Notes under the pieces: model-generated
What the model saw: the letters and a program-made list of their open reading frames with translations, nothing else
Told to the model about the DNA's origin: nothing
Databases searched by the model: none
Shown here: in pieces, positions 1 to 6,656 of the stretch
Position numbering within the stretch: position 1 is the first letter of the stretch
Layout: every line of letters starts with the position of its first letter
Made by a program: the position numbers and the translations under genes
Source: an uncultured Lysobacterales bacterium
GTDB lineage: Bacteria > Pseudomonadota > Gammaproteobacteria > Xanthomonadales > SZUA-36
Length of the DNA stretch: 14,489 nt
Direction of reading: 5' to 3'
Assembly: GCA_937995275.1 (NCBI GenBank)
Contig: CALKKN010000216.1
Coordinates: 1 to 14,489, forward strand

Positions 1-2
1 CG

Positions 3-1175
3 GCCGCGCCCGCGCAGACCGAAGAACCGCCCCCCGTCCTGTTGACCAAGGCCCGCATGATGACGCAGCGCACGATGCTGATCGACACGCACATAGACGT
101 TCCATACCGCCTCGAGGAGGGATGGGCGGACGTCACGCAGCTGACGCCCGACGGTGATTTCGACTACGAGCGTGCGCGCCGCGGCGGACTCAACGTACCC
201 TTCATGTCGATTTACACGCCCGCGGAGTCGGAAGCCGAGGGCACCAGCTTCGAACTTGCCAACGGGCTGATCGACCGGGTCGAGGCGCTGGCCGGGCGCG
301 CGCCCAAAAAAATCGCGATTGTCCGGACGGCGGACCAGGCCCTGAAGGCGCGGCAGCTTGGCCTGATGGGCCTCGCCATGGGCATGGAGAACGGCGCCCC
401 GCTGGCGGGCAAGCTGGAAAACATCGCCTTCTTCAGGGATCGCGGGATCAGCTACATCACCCTGGCGCACTCGCTGAGCAACCACATTGCTGATTCGTCC
501 TACGACGAGAACCGCCAGTGGAACGGGCTCAGCCCGTTCGGACGGGAGGTGGTCGCCGAAATGAACCGCCAGGGTGACATGATCGACGTTTCCCACATCA
601 CCGACGAGGCCTTTTACCAGGTCATCGAACTCACCGGGGCGCCGGTCATCGCCTCGCATTCGTCGGCGCGTCACTTCACGCCGGGCTGGGAACGCAACAT
701 GAGTGACGACATGATCAAGGCGCTGGCGGCAAACGGCGGGGTCATCATGATCAACTTCGGCTCCAGTTTCCTGATCGACGAAGCCAGGCAGTGGTATGAC
801 TCGATGGACGCGGAGCGGGAGGAATTCCTGCAGCGGAACGGATTGGACGAGCACGGCGAGGAAGCCGACCGCTTCCGGGAGCGTTATCGCGACGAGCACC
901 CGTTCCCCTACGCCACGCTGGATGACCTCGTGGCCCACTTCGACCACGTCATCGCGCTGGTCGGGGCCCGCCACGTCGGCTTCGGCTCGGACTTCGACGG
1001 TGTCGGCGACAGCCTGCCGGAGGGCATGAAAGACGTCAGCCATTACCCGCAGCTGATCGAAAAGTTCCTCGCAAAGGGTTACTCCGAGGACGACCTGGAG
1101 GCCATCATGGGCGGCAACCTGCTGCGCGTGTGGCGCGCGGTCCAGGAGCGTGCGTTGGCGGCGAGCCAGGGCTGA
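3..1175 (+). CDS. Membrane dipeptidase, peptidase family M19 (5' end outside window)
   Basis: Zinc-dependent dipeptidase of the renal-dipeptidase (M19) family, which hydrolyses dipeptides. The metal-site motifs appear in the expected order: THID near the start (the HxD pair), MGMENG (bridging Glu), IDVSHI and VIASHSSARH (two His), and GFGSDFDGV near the C-terminus (Asp that activates the substrate). The frame is open to the left edge: upstream of the TTG at 42 it reads AAPAQTEEPPPVL, which looks like the end of a signal peptide plus linker, so the gene is probably 5'-truncated by the window and the product exported. TTG 42 or the ATGs at 57 and 60 are possible but less likely starts. The next gene begins 5 bp after the TGA, suggesting co-transcription. 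The family is clear; the natural substrate is unknown. Confidence 0.9.
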   Translation, partial: AAPAQTEEPPPVLLTKARMMTQRTMLIDTHIDVPYRLEEGWADVTQLTPDGDFDYERARRGGLNVPFMSIYTPAESEAEGTSFELANGLIDRVEALAGRAPKKIAIVRTADQALKARQLGLMGLAMGMENGAPLAGKLENIAFFRDRGISYITLAHSLSNHIADSSYDENRQWNGLSPFGREVVAEMNRQGDMIDVSHITDEAFYQVIELTGAPVIASHSSARHFTPGWERNMSDDMIKALAANGGVIMINFGSSFLIDEARQWYDSMDAEREEFLQRNGLDEHGEEADRFRERYRDEHPFPYATLDDLVAHFDHVIALVGARHVGFGSDFDGVGDSLPEGMKDVSHYPQLIEKFLAKGYSEDDLEAIMGGNLLRVWRAVQERALAASQG

Positions 1176-1180
1176 AGCCC

Positions 1181-1981
1181 ATGCCCGAGGCGCTCAGCTT
1201 CGTGGTGGTCGGCCTGGCGTCCGCGGTCGCCGCCGGCCTCACCATGTACTCCGGATTCGGACTCGGCACCCTGATGCTGCCGGTCTTCGCCCTGTTTTTC
1301 CCGGTCGAACTGGCCGTGGTTGCGACGGCACTGGTGCACGGGGCCAACAACGTGTTCAAAGTATCGCTGCTGGGCCGGCACGCGGACCGCGACGTGGTCT
1401 TGAGGTTCGGGCTGCCGGCTATCCTGGCCGCGGTGCTGGGCGCCCTGGCGCTCGGCTGGTTTGCGCAGGCGGACAGCAGCATAACCATTGCCGTCAACGA
1501 GCGGTCCGTCGCGCAGATCACGCCGGTCAAGCTGATCGTCGGCCTGCTGATGATCGCCTTTGCGCTGTTCGAACTGCTGCCGCGGTTCCAGCACCTGGAA
1601 TTCGAGCGCCGTTACCTGCCCCTGGGCGGCATCCTGTCGGGCTTCTTCGGGGGCTTGTCGGGCCACCAGGGTGCGCTGCGCTCCGCGTTCCTGGCCAAGG
1701 CCGGCCTGACCACCGAACGTTTTGTCGGCAGCAACGCCGTCATCGGCTTCCTGGTCGACATGACGCGCATCGGGGTGTACCTGGCCCTGTTCCGGGCGGC
1801 CGGGCGTTCAGCGGAGAACCTGGGCGGCTGGCCCCTGGTCGTCACGGGGGCGCTGGCCGCCTTCTGCGGCGTACTGGTGGGCAAGCGTTACCTGCACAAG
1901 GTGACCATGAAAAGCGTGCGCACGCTGGTCGGGGCCCTGCTGTTCGGCGTGGGTTTTGCGCTGCTGACCGGGATCCTCTGA
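1181..1981 (+). CDS. TauE/SafE-family (TSUP) membrane permease
   Basis: A 266-residue, very hydrophobic protein with about eight predicted membrane segments in two similar halves. It starts MPEALSFVVVGLASAVAAGL and has Gly-rich segments such as GLGTLMLPVFALFFPVE and GGILSGFFGGLSGHQGALRS, typical of the sulfite exporter TauE/SafE (TSUP) family, whose members move sulfite, organosulfonates or other small anions across the inner membrane. The ATG at 1181 is preferred because the protein then begins at the first membrane segment. A longer in-frame start at 1130 would overlap the dipeptidase by 46 bp and add a charged, non-hydrophobic leader. It lies 5 bp behind the dipeptidase stop, so the two are probably translated from one mRNA. 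The substrate cannot be read from the sequence. Confidence 0.85.
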   Translation: MPEALSFVVVGLASAVAAGLTMYSGFGLGTLMLPVFALFFPVELAVVATALVHGANNVFKVSLLGRHADRDVVLRFGLPAILAAVLGALALGWFAQADSSITIAVNERSVAQITPVKLIVGLLMIAFALFELLPRFQHLEFERRYLPLGGILSGFFGGLSGHQGALRSAFLAKAGLTTERFVGSNAVIGFLVDMTRIGVYLALFRAAGRSAENLGGWPLVVTGALAAFCGVLVGKRYLHKVTMKSVRTLVGALLFGVGFALLTGIL

Positions 1982-2064
1982 GGCCCCGTTTCCGGGCCGA
2001 CCGGGCGCGCCGCCGGGCGTTGGACGCGACCCGCCGGCGGTTTCACGGCCGGGGCCCGGGACGG
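1982..2064. other. Short GC-rich convergent intergenic region with weak hairpins
   Basis: The space between two converging genes (tauE-like and ogt). It holds GGCCC...GGGCC (1982-1998) and the 10-bp palindrome CCGCCGGCGG, but no clear T-tract. It may act as a factor-dependent or weak bidirectional terminator; no specific function is supported. Confidence 0.25.
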
Positions 2065-2541
2065 TCATGGGCTGTGCCGGCGCTCCAGGTCCAGCAGGAA
2101 CCGCTTGGTTTCGATGCCGCCCCCGAATCCGGTCAGGCTGCCGTTCGAACCGATGACGCGATGACAGGGGATCACGATCGGCAGCGGGTTGCGTCCGTTG
2201 GCGGCGCCCACCGCACGGACCGCGCGCGGTTTGCCGATGGTTCGGGCAATGTCGGCGTAGCTGCGCGTTTCGCCGTAGGGGATGCGCTGCAGGGCGTCCA
2301 GCACGTCCAGCTGGAAACGGGTTCCCGCCGGTGAAAGTTTCAGGTCGAACGTTTGCCGCTTGCCGCCGAAGTACTCCTTCAATTGCCTGGCGGCGTCGGG
2401 GAACGACCGGTCGCTGTGGGTCCAGCCGGCTTGCGGCTCAATCCTCCCCTTGCCCTCGGGGAAGCCGATGAACCGGAGTCCATGGTCGTCCCCGGCGATC
2501 AGGACCTCACCGATCGGGCTTTTCACGTAACGGTATTTCAT
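2065..2541 (-). CDS. ogt: Methylated-DNA--protein-cysteine S-methyltransferase
   Basis: A suicide DNA repair protein of 158 residues that moves the alkyl group from O6-alkylguanine (and O4-alkylthymine) in DNA onto its own cysteine. The active-site motif IPCHRVIG is present with the acceptor Cys at residue 126. Upstream of it is the helix-turn-helix block RAVGAANGRNPLP, with the 'arginine finger' near residue 109 and the Asn hinge. Length and the absence of an Ada zinc domain fit the Ogt class, not Ada. The ATG at 2541 has a good ribosome-binding site (GGAGG, 8 nt upstream). It lies 136 bp downstream of the Ada-AlkA gene on the same strand, so the two may form a repair unit, although a perfect palindrome (2578-2595) in between suggests separate control. 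Confidence 0.93.
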   Translation of the reverse strand: MKYRYVKSPIGEVLIAGDDHGLRFIGFPEGKGRIEPQAGWTHSDRSFPDAARQLKEYFGGKRQTFDLKLSPAGTRFQLDVLDALQRIPYGETRSYADIARTIGKPRAVRAVGAANGRNPLPIVIPCHRVIGSNGSLTGFGGGIETKRFLLDLERRHSP

Positions 2542-2577
2542 GGGTTGTTCCTCCGCTGGATTTTGTGTTCGGGGGTC

Positions 2578-2595
2578 CCGTTAACAAGTTAACGG
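2578..2595. promoter_or_regulatory. Perfect 18-bp palindrome upstream of ogt (candidate operator)
   Basis: CCGTTAAC, two bases (AA), then GTTAACGG: the two 8-bp arms are perfect reverse complements. It lies 36 bp upstream of the ogt start codon and contains two HpaI-type GTTAAC sites 2 bp apart. There is no following T-tract, and a stem with a 2-nt loop would be a poor terminator, so an operator for a dimeric repressor or activator is the better reading. The binding protein is unknown. Confidence 0.5.
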
Positions 2596-2677
2596 CGCTG
2601 GTCAGTAAATCGGCTCGAGGCTCCGGGTCGGCATGGCGGTCAAGGACACGGCGGTCGGGTTCGACGGCGTTTTCCCG

Positions 2678-4093
2678 TCAGCCCGCCAGCGCCCAGAGGT
2701 GCATGGCGGCATAAGCCCGCCAGGGGCGCCAGGCCTCCGATCGCTCGAGCAGCTCCGCGGCGGAACCGATGCCCAGCCGCTCCCGGGCGACCCGCAGCAG
2801 GACGAGGTCGCTGTGCAGGAAGGCATCGGGGTCGTTGGTCGCCCGCATGGCCACGTACTGCGCTGTCCATGGGCCCACGCCCTTGATCCGCAGCAGTTGT
2901 TCGATCAGTCGATCGGGGTCGGCCGCGCCCAGGTCGACCTCGCCGTCGAGCACCGCCCGCGACAGGGCGCGGATGGCGGCCGCCCGGGCGCGGGGCATCG
3001 GCAAATCGGAGTCCGTCGTCATAGCCAGGGATTCTGGCGTCGGAAAGCGCCGCCGGCCATCGGCACCGGCCCCGAATCGCTGTGCGATTTTTCCCATGGT
3101 CCCGGTCGCGGCCGCCACCGAAATCTGCTGGCCGACGATGGCGCGCACGGCGATCTCGAACGGCTCCCAGGCGCCCGGTACCCGCAGCCCGGGATTGCGC
3201 TGCGCGATGGCCGCGAACTCGACGTCCCGGGAGAGGCAGCGGCTGATATCGAGCGGATCGGCATTCAGGTCGAACAGGCGCCGGACACGGTCGACCAGGT
3301 GGATCAGCCGGCGCGAACCGGGCAAATCGATTTCGCAAAGGACGTGGTTCCGCTCCGGCACATGCCGGACCGAGAGGGCGCCGATCTCACCTTCGGCCTC
3401 GATCGTCCGCAGGTAGGCTCCGCTCCTCACGCGTTCCACGCCCGGAGTGGCGCGCCGCTCCAGAAAATGCAGCAGTGCCGTGTAGTCGTACGGCGGACGG
3501 TACGGCAGGCGCAGCGCGAATGTCGATGACGTCCGGCCGCCTGACCTCCGGCGCAGCGACGACGGCGATCGCCCGTAGACCTGCAGGATGTGGTCGTTGA
3601 AACGGCGGACGCTGCCATAGCCCGCGGACAGGGCGATCTCGGTCATCGGCAGGTCGGTCTCGTCGAGGAGTTTCTTCGCGAAATGGAGGCGGCGGGTCTG
3701 GGCGATCGCTTTCGGAGAGGCGCCCAGGTGCTTCATGAACAGCCGGCTCAGGTGGCGGGGCGTCACGCCGAGCCGTTCGCTCAGCGCCGCCACGCCCCCG
3801 GTGTCGAGCTCACCGTCGCCGATCAGCCGCAGGCCACGCGATACTGTGGCCGAGGTGCCTGACCAGGCCGGCGTGCCGGGCGAGGATTCCGGGCGGCACC
3901 TCAGGCATGGCCTGAAGCCGGCTTCCGCGGCCGCCGCGGCGGTCGGGAAAAACAGCACGTTGCCGATCTTCGGCGACTTCACCGGGCAGACGGGCCGGCA
4001 GTAGATCCCGGTCGTTCTGACGCCAATGAAGAACCGCCCGTCAAATCGGGGGTCTTTCGCTCTCAACGCCTGTTCGCAAGCCTGTCGGTCCAT
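2678..4093 (-). CDS. alkA: Ada-type sensor / DNA-3-methyladenine glycosylase II fusion (AlkA)
   Basis: A 471-residue three-part alkylation-response protein. Residues about 1-75 form an Ada zinc domain with the four ligands C32, C36, C63 and C66; C32 matches the Ada cysteine that accepts methyl groups from phosphotriesters. Residues about 85-183 are an AraC-type double helix-turn-helix (ending GYGSVRRFNDHILQVYGRSP). Residues about 190-471 are an AlkA glycosylase: the N-terminal AlkA domain, then a helix-hairpin-helix (LLRIKGVGPWTAQY, about 400-413) and the catalytic Asp at residue 429 in FLHSDLVLLR. The protein should sense methylated DNA backbone, act as a regulator and excise 3-methyladenine and similar bases. 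This fusion is known in many bacteria. The start at 4093 is the first Met before the conserved zinc domain, with AGGGA upstream. ogt lies downstream on the same strand. No E. coli-type Ada box (AAAGCGCA) is visible upstream. Confidence 0.93.
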   Translation of the reverse strand: MDRQACEQALRAKDPRFDGRFFIGVRTTGIYCRPVCPVKSPKIGNVLFFPTAAAAAEAGFRPCLRCRPESSPGTPAWSGTSATVSRGLRLIGDGELDTGGVAALSERLGVTPRHLSRLFMKHLGASPKAIAQTRRLHFAKKLLDETDLPMTEIALSAGYGSVRRFNDHILQVYGRSPSSLRRRSGGRTSSTFALRLPYRPPYDYTALLHFLERRATPGVERVRSGAYLRTIEAEGEIGALSVRHVPERNHVLCEIDLPGSRRLIHLVDRVRRLFDLNADPLDISRCLSRDVEFAAIAQRNPGLRVPGAWEPFEIAVRAIVGQQISVAAATGTMGKIAQRFGAGADGRRRFPTPESLAMTTDSDLPMPRARAAAIRALSRAVLDGEVDLGAADPDRLIEQLLRIKGVGPWTAQYVAMRATNDPDAFLHSDLVLLRVARERLGIGSAAELLERSEAWRPWRAYAAMHLWALAG

Positions 4094-4189
4094 GTCCGTT
4101 CCCTGGCCGGTTCCCGGCCGTCACCGGGCCCATATTAATCCCGGCCCCGCCTACCTGCTAGCCAGAATCGGACATGGTATTTTGCCGGA

Positions 4190-4428
4190 TTACTGGGCCG
4201 ACAACAGCGGCAGCAGCAGGGAGGCGGTGCCCAGCAGCAGGAAAAAGTCGCACATGTCGGCGATCGTGGTCAGGATCGGGCCCGACGCGACTGCCGGGTC
4301 CACCTTGAGCGCTTGGCGCGGAAGGCCTTGGGATAACTGAAGTACTCGGTCATCATCAGGCCGGTGCTGTCGTCCTGCGCCAGGAAGTCCCTCAGGATTT
4401 CCCATGGGTGCATTTCCTTGACCTGCAT
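4190..4428 (-). pseudogene. mgtE: Decayed mgtE (magnesium transporter) remnant
   Basis: Read from a possible ATG at 4428, the frame gives VKEMHPWEILRDFLAQDDS and then TGLMMTEYFSYPKAF. This resembles the start of the MgtE N-domain (LHPwd-) joined to the N-domain/CBS junction (EDSaGgLMTTEY-). Near 4320 the similarity moves to another frame, which reads ALKVDPAVASGPILTTIADM and then FFLLLGTASLLLPLL up to the TAA at 4190-4192. That is the last membrane segment of MgtE with its DPAxASGPxxTT motif. A full MgtE has about 450 residues; here the CBS domains and the first four membrane helices are missing and the two ends are out of frame. I infer a relic from internal deletions. The assignment rests on motif memory, not on an alignment. 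Confidence 0.6.
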
Positions 4429-4471
4429 CTGCTCTGCCTCCGATTCAGCCGGGGGTGGTTTCCGCCGTTGC

Positions 4472-4477
4472 TATAAT
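4472..4477 (+). promoter_or_regulatory. Possible -10 box (TATAAT) for the universal stress protein gene
   Basis: A perfect TATAAT lies 52 bp upstream of the ATG at 4530. No good -35 hexamer is seen at 16-18 bp (the region is CCGGGG-like), so an extended or activator-dependent promoter would be needed. The box lies inside the longer reading frame that could start at GTG 4455, which supports the downstream start. Confidence 0.4.
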
Positions 4478-4529
4478 GGATTTGCCACGAGCCCGCGCAC
4501 CTTTGCCCGGTACGCCAGGAGTAGCGGAC

Positions 4530-5390
4530 ATGAAAGTCATCATGGTACCAGTTGCCGACCGCCCTGAATGCCGGACCGCACTGGAGACCGCCTTCGGGCT
4601 GGCTGCCGAGTTCTCTTCGAATATCGTGGGTTATCACCTGCGTCCGCATCGCGGGGAGCCGCAACCGAATCGCGGCGCGCACCTGGCCGTGACGGTGGTG
4701 GGCGCGGAACTCCCCGAACCGGACGAAGCGGCCATCAAGCTGAACAGCGCCAACGCGGCGCGGCTATTTCGGGCGATGGCTGACGAGCGGGGCATCCCCA
4801 TGGCCCGCAAGCCCCGGGATGTCGGGCATCCGCTCGCGTTCTGGAATGTAATGGTGGGAACGCCGGAGAAGCTGTTCGGAATCATCGGCCCGACATCCGA
4901 CTGCATCGTGGTGTCCCGCCCCAGGCCGCGAGGCTCGGGGCCGGCGCTCACCTTCCTGCTGGCTGCCCTGCTGAACTCCGGCAAGCCGCTGCTGGTGATG
5001 CCCCAGAAGCGTGCCAGGCTGCCGGGAAGGCGTATCCTCATTGCCTGGGACCAGGGTGTTCAGTCGGCGCTGGCGATGACCGCTGCGCTGCCGCTGCTGG
5101 CGCGCGCCGAACGGGTCCACATCGTGTGTTGCGGCAAAGAGGAGATCCCGGGCCCGAAGATGAAGCACGCGCAGAACTACCTGCTTCACTGTGGCATCGA
5201 GTCCGAACTGCATGCCGCCAAGGGCCGCGATCCGGCTGCTGAGATTCTGGCTACCTACGGGGCGGCGCGCTGCGACCTGCTGGTGATGGGCGCCTATTCA
5301 CGCAGCCGTCTGCGCGAACGCATTCTCGGCGGCGTGACACACCACATGGTATCAGCGACCGACGTCCCGGTCTTCGCCCTGCACACCTGA
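4530..5390 (+). CDS. Universal stress protein, tandem UspA domains
   Basis: A soluble 286-residue protein with two Usp (Rossmann-like) halves. The first starts MKVIMVPVADRPECRTALE, with the second strand near DCIVVSRP (about 124-131). The second starts RRILIAWDQGVQSALAM (about 168-184) and ends LLVMGAYSRSRLRERILGG followed by the strand DVPVFAL. The ATP-loop pattern G-x2-G-x9-G-S/T is partly lost in the C-terminal half (GAYS...LGG: the second Gly is Ser and the final Ser/Thr is Gly), so ATP binding is doubtful. The first half has no clear loop. The start at 4530 is chosen for its ribosome-binding site (AGGAG, 8 nt upstream) and because the protein then begins at the first beta strand. Its role in stress response is inferred from the family only. 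It stands alone, between the mgtE relic and a convergent operon. Confidence 0.87.
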   Translation: MKVIMVPVADRPECRTALETAFGLAAEFSSNIVGYHLRPHRGEPQPNRGAHLAVTVVGAELPEPDEAAIKLNSANAARLFRAMADERGIPMARKPRDVGHPLAFWNVMVGTPEKLFGIIGPTSDCIVVSRPRPRGSGPALTFLLAALLNSGKPLLVMPQKRARLPGRRILIAWDQGVQSALAMTAALPLLARAERVHIVCCGKEEIPGPKMKHAQNYLLHCGIESELHAAKGRDPAAEILATYGAARCDLLVMGAYSRSRLRERILGGVTHHMVSATDVPVFALHT

Positions 5391-5407
5391 CGGTCGCCAA
5401 GCGAAAT

Positions 5408-5421
5408 TGTGGGAGCGGCTT
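5408..5421 (+). repeat. Half REP-like element
   Basis: TGTGGGAGCGGCTT matches the 5' half of the REP-like palindrome at 14456-14477 (TGTAGGAGCGGCTTTAGCCGCGA), with one difference in that stretch (G for A). The returning arm (AGCCGC) is missing, so this is a truncated or eroded copy. Confidence 0.45.
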
Positions 5422-5459
5422 GAAAAAATGTATCCGGCCCCTTTTTTTTCTTTTTTTTT
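5411..5459 (+). terminator. Probable intrinsic terminator of the usp gene with very long T-tract
   Basis: An imperfect stem (GGGAGCGG 5411-5418 with CCGGCCCC 5434-5441; 3+3 pairs around a 2x2 mismatch) is followed by T8-C-T9 (5442-5459). The stem is weak but the T-tract is exceptional. The upstream arm comes from a REP-like half-element (TGTGGGAGCGGCTT, 5408-5421). It ends 5 bp before the stop codon of the convergent acyl-CoA dehydrogenase gene. Confidence 0.5.
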
Positions 5460-5464
5460 GGCAG

Positions 5465-6628
5465 TCAGGATTGGCTCAGCTTGCGCTCGTCCAGCCCCAG
5501 GCCGCGGGCGATGATTTCCTTCATGATCTCGGAACTGCCGGCATAGATGCGTGACACCCGGGCATCCGTGAACATGTGCGAGATCCGGTACTCGTCCATG
5601 TAGCCGGCGCCGCCGTGCAACTGCACGCAGACGTCCATCACCCGGTTTTCCACCTCGGTCGCGGCCAGCTTGGCCTCGGCAGCGAGTTCCGCTGACAGTT
5701 CGCCGCCGTTGTGCAGCACCACGCACTGGTCGACGAAGGTCTGCACCACGTCGATTGCCGTGCGCGCCTCGGCCATCCTGAACCGGCTGTGCTGGAAAGC
5801 GCCCACCGGCCTGCCGAAAATGTTGCGCTCCACGATGTATTCCATGGTGATGTCTAAAGCGACCTGAGCATGGGCGACGGATTGGCAGGCGTTGATCAGC
5901 CGTTCCTCGGCCAGAAAATGCATCAGGCTGTAGAAGCCGCGGTGCGGGTCGCCCAGCACGTTTGCAGCGGGCACCCGCACGTTCTCCAGGAATAACTCGG
6001 CCGTGTCCTGCGTTTTCAGGCCCATCTTCCCCAGGTTGCGGCCGCGCGAGAAGCCCGGCATCCCCTCTTCGACCACGAACAGGCCGATGCCGTGGGGCTG
6101 GTCCGGCACGGTCCGGGCGGCCACCACGAAGGCGCTGCCGTTGATGCCGTTGGAGATGTAGGTCTTCGAGCCGTTCAGCACCCAGTCGTCGCCGTCCAGC
6201 ACGGCGCGCGACTTCATGCCGGCCAGGTCGCTGCCGGCGCCGGGTTCGGTCATCGCGATGCCGAGTATGGCTTCACCGCTGATGCACTTCGGCAGCAGCC
6301 GCTGTTTCAGCTCCTCGCTGCCGAGCTCGCCAATATACGGGCCCACCAGGCGGCTGTGCAGGGACAGGAACAGCCCCATGTCGGCGTGCCGGATGACTTC
6401 CTCGATCAGGATCTGTTCGAAGCGGAAGTCGGACATGCCCAGCCCGCCGTACTGCTCGTCCGCCCACATGCACAGCAGCCCCTGCTCGCCGGCTTTCAGG
6501 AACGCCTCCTTGTCGCAGATGCCCTGTTCGCGCCAGCGCTCCACTTGCGGCTCGAACTCGACCTGTGCGAAGCGGCGCACCTGGTCGCGGAACATCTCGT
6601 GCTCTTCGTCGAAGATCAGGCGTTTCAT
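5465..6628 (-). CDS. Acyl-CoA dehydrogenase, long-chain (LCAD/IVD) type
   Basis: A 387-residue flavoprotein that catalyses the first step of beta-oxidation, acyl-CoA to trans-2-enoyl-CoA with FAD as cofactor. Family signatures are AMTEPGAGSDLAGM (about 125-138) and YISNGINGSAFVVAART (about 157-173). The C-terminal block is QLHGGAGYMDEYRISHMFTD followed by RIYAGSSEIMKEIIAR. At the position where medium-chain enzymes have the catalytic Glu (YEGTSQ) this protein has Ala (IYAGSSE). As in LCAD and isovaleryl-CoA dehydrogenases, the base is probably Glu242 in FLAEERLINA. The ATG at 6628 has GGGAG upstream and begins the conserved sequence MKRLIFDEEHEMFR; a longer frame to 6844 would overlap the neighbour. 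It is the last gene of the four-gene operon, 28 bp after the FadJ-like gene. Confidence 0.93.
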   Translation of the reverse strand: MKRLIFDEEHEMFRDQVRRFAQVEFEPQVERWREQGICDKEAFLKAGEQGLLCMWADEQYGGLGMSDFRFEQILIEEVIRHADMGLFLSLHSRLVGPYIGELGSEELKQRLLPKCISGEAILGIAMTEPGAGSDLAGMKSRAVLDGDDWVLNGSKTYISNGINGSAFVVAARTVPDQPHGIGLFVVEEGMPGFSRGRNLGKMGLKTQDTAELFLENVRVPAANVLGDPHRGFYSLMHFLAEERLINACQSVAHAQVALDITMEYIVERNIFGRPVGAFQHSRFRMAEARTAIDVVQTFVDQCVVLHNGGELSAELAAEAKLAATEVENRVMDVCVQLHGGAGYMDEYRISHMFTDARVSRIYAGSSEIMKEIIARGLGLDERKLSQS

Positions 6629-6656
6629 GCTCGTTTCTCCCGGGCTGCCGCCCCGC

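Noticed and set aside
1150..2334. 394-codon plus-strand frame overlapping the TauE/SafE gene and the ogt gene
   Set aside because: Arg/Gly/Ala-rich frame-shifted shadow; it runs through two real genes on opposite strands.
2633..3529. Plus-strand open frame opposite alkA
   Set aside because: Low-complexity Arg/Gly/Pro-rich translation with no motif; alkA on the minus strand is unambiguous.
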